From contig SCUD01000171.1 in NCBI GenBank assembly GCA_004297335.1, forward strand, positions 31,103 to 95,102: a DNA stretch of 64,000 bases, in the 5' to 3' direction. Below are positions 39,879 through 48,362 of the stretch, one piece after another. The position numbers and the translations under genes were made by a program. Numbering within the stretch: the first letter of the stretch is position 1; each line of letters begins with the position of its first letter. The stretch is from Gammaproteobacteria bacterium (GTDB lineage Bacteria > Pseudomonadota > Gammaproteobacteria > Steroidobacterales > Steroidobacteraceae). The notes beneath the pieces were generated by a model that was given only the letters and a program-made list of their open reading frames with translations, was not told the DNA's origin and searched no databases.

Positions 39879-42575
39879 CTAGGTGATGGCCGAGCGCTGC
39901 AGCCGTTCCGGCTGCGCTACGCCATAGCCCTGCGCGTAGTCGACGCCGAGGCCGCGCAGCACCTCGATGATCTCGGCATTCTCGGCGAATTCGGCGATGG
40001 TCTGCTTGCCGGTCAGGTGGCCGATCTCGTTGATCGACCGCACCATCTCGCGGTCGATCGGATCGTTCAGCAGCCCGCGGACGAAACTGCCGTCGATCTT
40101 CAGGTAGTCGACCGGGAAGTGCTTCAGGTAGCCGAACGACGACAGGCCGGTGCCGAAGTCATCGAGCGCGAAACGACAGCCCAGCTCGCGCAGGGCCTGG
40201 ATGAAGCGGCTGGCCTGCGAGAAGTTGGCGATCGCCGCGGTCTCCGTGATCTCGAAGCAGATCTTGGTCGCATCGAGCCCACTGCGATGGAACTGCTCGA
40301 TCACATAGGGCAGGAACTTGTCGTCACCGAGGCTTTGCCCCGACAGGTTGATCGAGCACAGGCCCAGGCGCTCGCGCTGGTCGGCCTCCGAGACCAGCCA
40401 GCGGAAGGCGCTGTCGATGACCCAGCGATCGATGCCTGGCGTGATCCCGTAACGCTCGGCCGCGACGATGAACTGGTCGGGCGCGACGATCTTGCCGGTC
40501 TCGTCGCGCATCCGCAGCAGCAGCTCGAAGTGCTCGCGCGGATCCTCGACCTGCAGTGGCTGGATCGCCATGCGGTACAGCTCGAAGCGCGATTCCTCCA
40601 GCGCGTTGTTGATGCGCGCGGCCCACTGCATCTCGCGCCGCCGCCGCATCAGGTCGAGGTCGTTCTCCTCGAAGCAGTGCACGCGGTTGCGCCCCGATTC
40701 CTTGGCCGCGCCGCAGGCCGAGTCGGCCGCCGACAGGACCGTCGCCACGTCCTCGTTGTCCGCGGTGATCGGCACCACCCCGATCGAGCTGCTGAGCCGG
40801 AAGGTGCGGTCCTCCCAGGTGTAGCGGAAGTTGCGGATCGCCTCGCACAGCGACTCAGCCGTACGCAGCGCCTCCTCGAGCGAACAGCTCTCGAGCAGCA
40901 CCCCGAACTCGTCGCCGCCGAGGCGCGCGAGGGTATCGCGCCAGCGCACCCGCGACTTCAGCAATGCGCCGACCTGTCCGAGCAGTGCGTCGCCGGCAGC
41001 GTGGCCGCAGGTGTCGTTGACGATCTTGAACTGGTCGAGGTCGATGTAGCACAGCGCGTAGGAGGTCTCGCGCGCCTTCGCGCTCTTCAGTGCCCGCTCG
41101 AGCCGGGTCTCGAATTCGCGGCGGTTCACCAGCCCGGTCAGCACGTCGTGGCTGGCGTGGTAGGACAGCCGCCGGTTCAGCTCGCGCGACTCGGAGACGT
41201 CGTGGAACACGAGGACCCCGCCGGTCACGGCACCGCCGCCATCGCGGATCGGCGAGGCCGTGCTCTCGACATACAGTTCATTGCCGTCGCGGCGGATCAG
41301 CAGCATCGGCCGCGTCGCCTTGACCGGACGGACCCGGCGCACTGCGACCGTGAGCGGATTCTCCAGCGGCTCGCAGGTCTCCTCGTGAAATGCACGGAAG
41401 ATCTCGTCGACCGTGCGGCCGAGGCCGTCTTCGAGGCGCCAGCCGGTCAGTTCCACCGCGACCGGATTCAGGTATTCGACCCGACCGTGGGCGTCGCAGG
41501 TGATCACGCCATCGCCGATCGACTGCAGCGTGATCTGCGCGCTCTCCTTCTCGCGGAACAGCGCTTCCTCGTACAGCTTGCGGTCGGTGATGTCGAGTTC
41601 GACGCCGAGCAGGCGCCGCAGGCGCCCGTCCGGATCAACACGCGCGCGGGCGCGACCGATCACCCAGCGCCATTCGCCGTCGGCATGGCGCAGACGGTGC
41701 ACGCTTTCGAAGACCGGGGTCCGGCCGGCGATATGCTCGCGCATCGCTACGCTGACCCGCGCGAGATCGTCGGGATGCACCAGCCGCTGCCAGTCGGGCG
41801 AGGTGACGATGTCGTCGGCCGCAAAACCCAGCATGGCCTTCCAGCGCGGCGAGAACCAGGTGCGGTTCTGGATCCCGTCGTAGTCCCAGAGCCCGTCATT
41901 CGCGCAGGGCAGCGCCAGGTCCTGGCGCTCCTGCAGACTGGCGAGCCGGTCGGCCAGCGACATGCGCTCGAGCCCGGTCGCAAGGCTGGTTCCAACCAGT
42001 TTCAGCAGCAGATGCAGGTTCACATCCCAGCCATCGCGGGGTCCGGCTGAGGCAAACGCGAGGAAACCACGCACGGTGCCCTGCACGGCGAAGGCGATCA
42101 GCAGCAGCGAGCGGATCTCGATCCCGGCAAGGCGCGCGGCGTCGGCGACCTGCTCCGGACGCACCGCCACCGTGTCGCGGAACTCGAGAATGCGCACGTG
42201 CTCGAGCCGCGAGCGGATCCACGGCAGCGCGTCCAGTCGCTCGCCGCGCAGCACCTCAGGACGACACAGCGCGAACGGTGCGCGGGCGGAGGCAATGGAA
42301 TCGATCGACTCGCCACGACCGTCGAGCAGCGCGAGGAATACGGCGTCGGTGGCGGTTGCCTCGCGCAGGATCTCGAGATCCTGGCGGATCACCGCATCGG
42401 CGGTGCCGGCAGTGAGGCTCTGGAAATCGACGGCAACCTTGGTGCAGGCAATGTCGATGCCGAGTGGCGGGCGCTCTGCCCGCGGCTCCCAGAGCTTCGC
42501 GGAAAGGATGTCCGAGGCGGTGAAATCCGAAAGCTTGTCGCTCTGCACCTTCCGCACTCGCGTTGCGTCTCCCAC
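39879..42575 (-). CDS. GAF-PAS-PAS-GGDEF-EAL cyclic-di-GMP signalling protein
   Basis: 898 residues. A GAF-like region (about 60-210) precedes two PAS domains (about 215-335, ending GVELDITDRK, and about 345-465, ending VLVFHDVSESR). The GGDEF domain has the intact motif RLGGDEFG and an RWRD I-site five residues before it. The EAL domain reads ELLLRM instead of EALLRW but keeps the metal-binding Glu. It also has SINLSG, FEITETA, LDDFGTG, KIDGSFV, TIAEFAE and QGYGV, so phosphodiesterase activity is plausible. No membrane helix is seen. Both synthesis and breakdown of c-di-GMP are possible. Downstream lie the palindromes and grxD. Confidence 0.92.
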   Translation of the reverse strand: MGDATRVRKVQSDKLSDFTASDILSAKLWEPRAERPPLGIDIACTKVAVDFQSLTAGTADAVIRQDLEILREATATDAVFLALLDGRGESIDSIASARAPFALCRPEVLRGERLDALPWIRSRLEHVRILEFRDTVAVRPEQVADAARLAGIEIRSLLLIAFAVQGTVRGFLAFASAGPRDGWDVNLHLLLKLVGTSLATGLERMSLADRLASLQERQDLALPCANDGLWDYDGIQNRTWFSPRWKAMLGFAADDIVTSPDWQRLVHPDDLARVSVAMREHIAGRTPVFESVHRLRHADGEWRWVIGRARARVDPDGRLRRLLGVELDITDRKLYEEALFREKESAQITLQSIGDGVITCDAHGRVEYLNPVAVELTGWRLEDGLGRTVDEIFRAFHEETCEPLENPLTVAVRRVRPVKATRPMLLIRRDGNELYVESTASPIRDGGGAVTGGVLVFHDVSESRELNRRLSYHASHDVLTGLVNRREFETRLERALKSAKARETSYALCYIDLDQFKIVNDTCGHAAGDALLGQVGALLKSRVRWRDTLARLGGDEFGVLLESCSLEEALRTAESLCEAIRNFRYTWEDRTFRLSSSIGVVPITADNEDVATVLSAADSACGAAKESGRNRVHCFEENDLDLMRRRREMQWAARINNALEESRFELYRMAIQPLQVEDPREHFELLLRMRDETGKIVAPDQFIVAAERYGITPGIDRWVIDSAFRWLVSEADQRERLGLCSINLSGQSLGDDKFLPYVIEQFHRSGLDATKICFEITETAAIANFSQASRFIQALRELGCRFALDDFGTGLSSFGYLKHFPVDYLKIDGSFVRGLLNDPIDREMVRSINEIGHLTGKQTIAEFAENAEIIEVLRGLGVDYAQGYGVAQPERLQRSAIT

Positions 42576-42645
42576 AGTCCGGTCTGAGTTTCCGTTCCGA
42601 TAGGCAGTTACATCACATTCTGTCAGAAACTCTCAGGAAAGCAAG

Positions 42646-43404
42646 CTAAGCACATGTATTCATTGATAGAGCATTTCTGGCTGCCGCTTCGAGGTCGCCC
42701 AGCTCTGCCGCCATGTCGAGCTGCCATCGGCTGAGGGCGGCGGCATCCAGCCGCTTCGGCGCAACCCGGGGCTCGCCGACCGCCAGAACGGCCCGGGTAA
42801 ACGGCAGCGGCAGGACGAACCGGTCCCAGGTGGGGAAGACGAACGGACGCCGCGCCGCGAACGCCATGGGAATCATGGGCTTGCCGGACAGCTGCGACAG
42901 CAGGATCGCACCGGGCTTGAACTCCCCGACCGGACCGCGCGGACCATCGGGTGTCAGCGCCGGGGACAAGCCCTCGCGCTGGATCGCCAGGAAGAAATCG
43001 CGCAGGGCCTGCGCCCCGGTCTGGTTCGCGGACCCGCGGATGGCGTGGCCACCGGCCCGACGCACGATCATCGCCGGCATTTCACCATCGACGGACGGAC
43101 TGACGAGGAATCCGAGCCGCAGGCCGCGGTCGCGATGGGCCAGCAGATATTGCACCGGCAGCAGCTGATGGCGATGCCAGTACACCGGGATCACGGCTCC
43201 GTGTTCTGCGAGTGCTGCCTCGAGCCGGCCGTCGCCGAGCACACGGGTGACGCGGGTCATTGCCCACCAGCCGCGGATCACCAGCTCCGCCACGCGGGCG
43301 CCCAGTCGATACAGGAACAGGCGCTGTGGTGTCAGGCGCCGGCTGGAGCGCGTACGCCGGCGATAGAGCGTATTGCGGGGCGGCGGTGGCGACTCGACAG
43401 GCAT
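42646..43404 (-). CDS. DUF374 lysophospholipid acyltransferase-like protein
   Basis: 252 residues from the ATG at 43404, which has CCGGAG upstream; an ATG at 43455 would overlap the PPTase gene. IPVYWHRHQLLPVQYLLAHR and ALTPDGPRGPVGEFKPGAIL are the conserved DUF374 blocks, a family placed with lysophospholipid acyltransferases. The His in WHRHQ and the DGPRGP loop probably form the acyl-transfer site. One N-terminal hydrophobic stretch may anchor it to the membrane. It is transcribed after the phosphopantetheinyl transferase, 19 bases downstream. The acyl acceptor is unknown. Confidence 0.85.
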   Translation of the reverse strand: MPVESPPPPRNTLYRRRTRSSRRLTPQRLFLYRLGARVAELVIRGWWAMTRVTRVLGDGRLEAALAEHGAVIPVYWHRHQLLPVQYLLAHRDRGLRLGFLVSPSVDGEMPAMIVRRAGGHAIRGSANQTGAQALRDFFLAIQREGLSPALTPDGPRGPVGEFKPGAILLSQLSGKPMIPMAFAARRPFVFPTWDRFVLPLPFTRAVLAVGEPRVAPKRLDAAALSRWQLDMAAELGDLEAAARNALSMNTCA

Positions 43405-43423
43405 CCGGCGCTCCGGGAAGGTC

Positions 43424-44086
43424 TCAGCGGTTCTGGTCCAGCAGACACGCACCATCCGGCCAGGTCACCCGCAGCGGCGCCATGGGCACCGAACTTGCCA
43501 GCGCGAGCCGCAGGCCGGGCGCGGGTTCCATTCGCTGCAGATACCAGATGCGGTCGGCATAATGCCCGAGGCAACCGTCGATCTCCACCTGCGCGACCTG
43601 CCTGAGATCAGCGCCGGCCGCCTTGAGTACTGCCTCCTTGCTGGTCCACAGGGCGACGGCATCGAGCTGGCCGGCCGCGACCGCGCGGCGCTCGGCGGCG
43701 GTCGTGACCAGGCGCAGTCGTGCGAGCTCGGTGGCGCCGTCGGCCTCCAGGTCCACGCCGATGGCGAGGTCCGGGGCGGCGAGCGCGCAGACGGCGTGTC
43801 CCGCCGCGTGCGCAATGCTGAAGCTCGGCCCGCCGGGCCAGTGCGGCCGGCCACCCGGCTCGCGCGCCAGCTGCAGGAGCGGCGGCGCACCTGGCCAGGC
43901 ACGCGCGCAACTCGCCAGCAGCGCGAGACCCGTGATCGTCGCGGCGGGGTCCGGCGATCCAGGCGAACTACCCGCGCCCTGGCGCGCTGGCAGCAGCGCG
44001 AGCCAGCGCGCCACCACCACGGGCGGCGGCCGCGCCGGAATCGCGGCGCACTGTAGTAGAATTCCGCGCCTCCTGAGTTCCGCCAT
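43424..44086 (-). CDS. 4'-phosphopantetheinyl transferase, Sfp type
   Basis: 220 residues. The signature GVDLE (Asp112, Glu114) and WTSKEAVLKAAG (Trp147, Lys150, Glu151, Lys155) are intact, as is the upstream FSIAHAAGHAVCALA block. It attaches the phosphopantetheine arm of CoA to a carrier protein serine. The likely client is the carrier domain fused to the acyl-activating enzyme encoded head-to-head, whose start codon is only 14 bases away. Because that gap is too short for two promoters, a downstream start for this gene is possible. Confidence 0.9.
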   Translation of the reverse strand: MAELRRRGILLQCAAIPARPPPVVVARWLALLPARQGAGSSPGSPDPAATITGLALLASCARAWPGAPPLLQLAREPGGRPHWPGGPSFSIAHAAGHAVCALAAPDLAIGVDLEADGATELARLRLVTTAAERRAVAAGQLDAVALWTSKEAVLKAAGADLRQVAQVEIDGCLGHYADRIWYLQRMEPAPGLRLALASSVPMAPLRVTWPDGACLLDQNR

Positions 44087-44100
44087 GCGCCGAGTTTACG

Positions 44101-46074
44101 ATGAAGGACGTCCAGACCCTCGTCGAGCTGCTGCTCGCGCACCGCCGGACCCGGCGCCATATCGGCTACCTGGAGGGCGAGGATCTCGAGCGACGGGTCA
44201 CTTATGCGGAACTGTGCGAGCGCGCGCTCGGCATCCTGTGGCGCCTGCAGCGCCGCGGGGCCGCGCGTGGCGACCACCTGATCCTCTTCCTCAGCAACAA
44301 CGAGGCCTTCATCGACGGCTTCTGGGCCGCGCTGGCCGGCGGCATCGTGCCGGTGCCGGTGGCGGTCGGCATCAGTGACGAGCACCGCTGGAAGCTGCTG
44401 CGGATCGCGTGCCAGCTCGGCGAGCCCTGGCTGTACACGGACCGCAAGGGACTGCAGAAGCTCAGCGCCTTTGCGACCGAGGTCGGCGAGCAGGAAGCCT
44501 TCCAGGCGATCGAGCGCCGCGCCTTCCTGATCGATGAGATCGAGGACATCGGTCGCGCCGCCGATCCGGCCGACGTCCGTCCTGGCGATATCGCCTTCAT
44601 CCAGTACTCGTCCGGCTCGACCAGCGAGCCGAAGGGGGTCGTGCTGACGCACGCGAACCTGCTGGCCAACACGCGCGGTGCGACCGAAGTTGCCGGCTTC
44701 ACCGATCAGGACGTATCGCTGTCCTGGATGCCACTGACCCATGACCTCGGCCTGATCGGCTTCTTCATCATGATGTTCGCGAACGGCATCCAGCTCAACC
44801 TGATGCCCACCGACCTGTTCATCCGCCGCCCACTGCTGTGGACAACCTTCCTGTCGCGCCACCGCGCGACCCTGACCGCCTCGCCCAACTTCGGTTATCG
44901 CCACTACCTCAAGGTGCTTGGCGAGCGCGAGCTCACTGGCATCGACCTGTCGGCGCTGCGGCTGATCTTCAACGGTGCGGAGCCGATCAGCCTCAGCCTG
45001 TGCGACGAGTTCATGGAACGGATGGCCCCATTCGGGCTCGCGCGCACGGCCATGCGCCCGGTGTACGGCCTCGCCGAGGCTTCGCTGGTGATGACGACGC
45101 CAGCCGTCGGCCAGCGGTACCGCGCGATCCGCGTGGACCGGCACGCGCTGGCCCTGGGCCAGGTGGCGCGCGAGGTTGCACCGGGCGATGCCAGCGCGCT
45201 CGAACTGATGCTGCTCGGTCGTACGATTCCCTACGCCGGGCTGCGCCTCGTGGATGATGCCGACCAGCCGGTGCCACCGCGTATGGTCGGGCACGTGCAG
45301 ATCCGCGGCGCCAACGTCACCGGCGGCTACTTCCGGGCACCGGCGGCGAACGCCGCGGCATTTACCAGCGACGGCTGGCTCCGGACCGGCGACCTCGGGC
45401 TCGAGTGGGACGGTGAGCTCGCGATCACCGGCCGCGCGAAGGAAATCATCTTCGTCAACGGCCAGAACTACTATCCGCACGATCTCGAGGCCATCGCGCA
45501 GCGCGCGGCTGGACTCGAACTCGGCAAGGTGGCCGCCGCGGGCTGCCAGCCGCCGGGAGCGGATACCGAGCGGCTCGTGCTGTTCGTGCTGCACCGCGGA
45601 CCGCTCGCGGATTTCCTGCCGGTCGCCCGTGAGGTCGCGCATCTGGTCAACGAACATGCGGGCCTCGAGGTCGCCGAGGTCGTGCCGATCCGCCGGATGC
45701 CGAAAACCACCAGCGGCAAGATCCAGCGCGTCGCGCTCGAGCAGGCCTGGCTGGCCGGCGAATTCGCGGCCGAGACCACCGAGCTCACGCGCCTGCGCGC
45801 GGCGGCGCACCCGGCCGGCGGCGTCAGTGCCAGCGGCCTGGAGCTGCGGCTGCTGGCCATCGTCGAGTCCGTGCTGCCCGATCGGCGCGTCGAGGCCGAC
45901 GACAACCTGTTCGACATCGGCGCGAGCTCGCTGGCGCTGATCCAGATCCACGAGCGCATCGACCAGGAGTTTCCGGGCGTGGTCGAGCTGACCGAACTGT
46001 TCGAGTACCCGACCGTGCAGCAGCTCGCGCGCTTCCTCGCGACCCGGCTTGAGGCACCGGCGACCTCAGCCTGA
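44101..46074 (+). CDS. Acyl-activating enzyme (FAAL-like) fused to an acyl carrier domain
   Basis: 657 residues. The adenylation domain has the P-loop YSSGSTSEPKGVVLTHANL beginning at Tyr169, VYGLAEASLVMTTP, DGWLRTGDLGLEWDGELAIT and the C-terminal Lys motif MPKTTSGKIQR. Residues about 580-650 form a carrier domain with DNLFDIGASSLALIQIHERI, Ser610 being the likely phosphopantetheine site. The layout resembles fatty acyl-AMP ligases that load a fused carrier. It would bind a fatty acid as acyl-AMP and transfer it to its own carrier arm. A divergent PPTase and two acyltransferases flank it. An acyl-CoA ligase role is less likely but not excluded. Confidence 0.87.
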   Translation: MKDVQTLVELLLAHRRTRRHIGYLEGEDLERRVTYAELCERALGILWRLQRRGAARGDHLILFLSNNEAFIDGFWAALAGGIVPVPVAVGISDEHRWKLLRIACQLGEPWLYTDRKGLQKLSAFATEVGEQEAFQAIERRAFLIDEIEDIGRAADPADVRPGDIAFIQYSSGSTSEPKGVVLTHANLLANTRGATEVAGFTDQDVSLSWMPLTHDLGLIGFFIMMFANGIQLNLMPTDLFIRRPLLWTTFLSRHRATLTASPNFGYRHYLKVLGERELTGIDLSALRLIFNGAEPISLSLCDEFMERMAPFGLARTAMRPVYGLAEASLVMTTPAVGQRYRAIRVDRHALALGQVAREVAPGDASALELMLLGRTIPYAGLRLVDDADQPVPPRMVGHVQIRGANVTGGYFRAPAANAAAFTSDGWLRTGDLGLEWDGELAITGRAKEIIFVNGQNYYPHDLEAIAQRAAGLELGKVAAAGCQPPGADTERLVLFVLHRGPLADFLPVAREVAHLVNEHAGLEVAEVVPIRRMPKTTSGKIQRVALEQAWLAGEFAAETTELTRLRAAAHPAGGVSASGLELRLLAIVESVLPDRRVEADDNLFDIGASSLALIQIHERIDQEFPGVVELTELFEYPTVQQLARFLATRLEAPATSA

Positions 46075-47022
46075 GGCGGGCGGCGCCGCATCCGCCGGGC
46101 CGGCCCCGGCGTCCCCGGGGCGACGCACCTTCCAGCGACGATAGCTCCACAGCCAGTCAGCCGGACGCTCGCGGGTGAAGTCCTCGATGCGCCTGGCATA
46201 GCGGTCGATCAGCCCGCCCGGCGGCAGTTCCTCGCCACGCGCGGCCAGCGGCTCGAAGCTCACCTCGTAGTGGCCGCGCGCCGTGCGCCGCACCGCCAGG
46301 TAGAACACCGCCATGTTGCCGGTCCGCGCGATGGCCTCCGGGCCGATGAAGAACGCAGTGTCCTGGCCGAAGAACTGCGTGAAGTGCCGCACCGTGGACG
46401 ACACCGGGTCCTGGTCCGCGACCATCGCGACGATCTGCGGCTCACGGCGGCGGCGCAGCACCCGCATCAGCAGCCGCTTGGCCGGGATCATCCGGGCGCC
46501 GAAGCGGCCGCGCAGCGTCAGCATCAGGCGGTCACCGAAGCGGCCATGGATGGGCTTGTAGGCGGCGTGGATCGGATAACCCATGCCCAGCGACATCGCC
46601 AGCAGCGTCCATTCCCAGTTGCCGTTGTGGGAGGTCAGCGTGATCACGGAATGGCCCGCATCGAGCTCGGCCCGGACCGCAGCGACGTTGTGCAGCGTCA
46701 CCCGGCGGCGGATCTCCGCCTCGCTGATGGTCAGGGCCTTGATGATCTCGACCATGACCTCGGCGAAGTTGCGGTAGAACTCCCGCCGGATCCGCGCGCG
46801 CTCGGCCTTGCCGAGGCCCGGGAAGCAGAGCAGCAGCTGCGCGTCGACGACCGCGCGGCGGTAATGCGTCACGTACTCGCCGAGCCAGGCGAGGAAGTGC
46901 GCGAACGCGTACCAGACCGGCAGTGGCAGCGCCGACAGCGCCCGCAGCCACAGCGGCAGCCGTGTAAACGGCTGGCGGCTCTCCAGCTCCGTCTGGCGCT
47001 GTTCCCGGTGGCTCTGCTGCAT
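46066..47022 (-). CDS. LpxL/HtrB-family lysophospholipid acyltransferase
   Basis: 318 residues. The H-x4-E/D catalytic motif is His132 and Glu137 in TSHNGNWEW. An N-terminal hydrophobic stretch, ALSALPLPVWYAFAHFLAWL, and the closing DWLWSYRRWKVRRPG are typical of lauroyl/myristoyl acyltransferases of lipid A assembly and their relatives. It acts at the cytoplasmic face of the inner membrane, taking acyl groups from acyl carrier protein. The 3' end overlaps the FAAL-carrier gene by 9 bases. The acceptor could be a lipid other than lipid A given this context. Confidence 0.88.
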   Translation of the reverse strand: MQQSHREQRQTELESRQPFTRLPLWLRALSALPLPVWYAFAHFLAWLGEYVTHYRRAVVDAQLLLCFPGLGKAERARIRREFYRNFAEVMVEIIKALTISEAEIRRRVTLHNVAAVRAELDAGHSVITLTSHNGNWEWTLLAMSLGMGYPIHAAYKPIHGRFGDRLMLTLRGRFGARMIPAKRLLMRVLRRRREPQIVAMVADQDPVSSTVRHFTQFFGQDTAFFIGPEAIARTGNMAVFYLAVRRTARGHYEVSFEPLAARGEELPPGGLIDRYARRIEDFTRERPADWLWSYRRWKVRRPGDAGAGPADAAPPASG

Positions 47023-47068
47023 GGGCTGCAGAGCTTACCGGATGATCCGCACGGATGCCGCGCCGCTG

Positions 47069-47097
47069 TTTATCGCGGCGGCGCCAGCCGTTAGAAT
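47069..47097 (+). promoter_or_regulatory. Possible sigma70 promoter for the beta-oxidation operon
   Basis: TTTATC at 47069-47074 and TAGAAT at 47092-47097 are separated by 17 bases. Transcription would start near 47104, leaving about 50 bases before the thiolase ATG. The -10 is good and the -35 weak. Confidence 0.4.
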
Positions 47098-47153
47098 GCC
47101 TGCAGTCACCAGCACGGCGCTGCCCCTGGCGCCGTCCCGCCAAGGAATCCCCG

Positions 47154-48362
47154 ATGGCAGAAGCATTCATCTACGATCATCTGCGCAGCCCGCGTGGCCG
47201 CGGGCGGCCCGACGGTTCGCTGCATACCGTGACCCCGGTGGCGCTCGCCTCCCAGGTCCTCGGCGCGCTGCGGCAGCGCAGCGGCTTCGATACCGCGCTC
47301 GTGGACGACGTCGTACTCGGCTGTGTCGCACCGATCGGCGAGCAGGGCGCCAATGTGGCCCGGGTCGCGGCGCTCGGCGCCGGCTACGCCGAATCGGTGC
47401 CCGGCCAGCAGGTCCATCGCTTCTGCGCATCGGGGCTCGAGGCCGTCAACAACGCCGCCGCGCAGGTCATGTGCGGACAGTCCGAGCTCGTGATCGGCGG
47501 CGGCGTCGAGTCCATGTCGCGCGTGCCGATGGGCTCGGACGGCGGGGCCTGGCCGTCCGACCCGGCCGTGGCCTTCCCGCTGCATTTCGTGCCGCAGGGC
47601 ATCAGCGCCGACCTGATCGCGACCCTCGACGGTTACAGCCGCGAGCAGCTCGACGCCTACGCGCTGGAGAGCCAGCGGCGGGCCGCGACCGCGTGGCGCG
47701 AAGGCTGGTTCAGCCGCTCGGTGACCCCGATCCGCGACGTGCTCGGCGAAGTGCTGCTCGACCGCGATGAATACCTGCGCCCGCAGGCAACCGCCGCCGA
47801 CCTCGCCGCACTCAAGCCGGCCTTCGAGACGCCCGGCCAGCAGTACGGCTTCGATGCGGTGGCCTGGCAGCGCTATCCCGGGGTCGAGGCAATCCGCCAT
47901 GTGCACACGGCGGGCAATTCCAGCGGCATCGTCGATGGTGCCGCCGCCGTGCTGGTGGGTAGCCGCAAGGTCGCCCGGGCACTCGGCCTGAAGCCACGGG
48001 CACGGATCCGCGCCTTCGCGTCGGTCGGCTCCGAGCCGACCATCATGCTGACCGGTCCGGCCGCAGCGGCCCGCAAGGTGCTGCGGCGCGCGCGGATGAC
48101 ACCTGCCGACATCGATTTGTGGGAGCTCAACGAGGCCTTCGCGTCGGTCGTGCTGCGCTTCATGCGCGAGCTCGAGCTCGACCCGGCCCGCGTCAACGTC
48201 GCTGGTGGGGCGATCGCGATGGGCCATCCGCTCGGCGCGACCGGCGCCATGATCCTCGGCATCGTGCTCGACGAGCTCGAGCGGCGCGAACTCGGCACGG
48301 CACTGGTCACGCTGTGCATCGGCGCCGGCATGGGTACGGCCACCGTCATCGAGAGGCTCTGA
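47154..48362 (+). CDS. Acetyl-CoA C-acyltransferase (3-ketoacyl-CoA thiolase)
   Basis: 402 residues from the ATG at 47154, with AAGGA eight bases upstream. The acyl-forming Cys91 lies in VHRFCASGLEAVN. The NEAFA motif, GGAIAMGHPLGATGA (His) and CIGAGMGTATVIE (second Cys) complete the thiolase active site. It cleaves 3-ketoacyl-CoA to acetyl-CoA and a shortened acyl-CoA. It heads an operon with the multifunctional beta-oxidation protein immediately downstream (no intervening bases). The closest named family is FadI/FadA-like, but substrate length is not predictable. Confidence 0.93.
   Translation: MAEAFIYDHLRSPRGRGRPDGSLHTVTPVALASQVLGALRQRSGFDTALVDDVVLGCVAPIGEQGANVARVAALGAGYAESVPGQQVHRFCASGLEAVNNAAAQVMCGQSELVIGGGVESMSRVPMGSDGGAWPSDPAVAFPLHFVPQGISADLIATLDGYSREQLDAYALESQRRAATAWREGWFSRSVTPIRDVLGEVLLDRDEYLRPQATAADLAALKPAFETPGQQYGFDAVAWQRYPGVEAIRHVHTAGNSSGIVDGAAAVLVGSRKVARALGLKPRARIRAFASVGSEPTIMLTGPAAAARKVLRRARMTPADIDLWELNEAFASVVLRFMRELELDPARVNVAGGAIAMGHPLGATGAMILGIVLDELERRELGTALVTLCIGAGMGTATVIERL

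Noticed and set aside
44049..44062. A strong promoter for the FAAL-carrier gene at TAGAAT
   Set aside because: No -35 is visible and the site is inside the annotated PPTase coding region, so it is mentioned only as a possibility in a finding.
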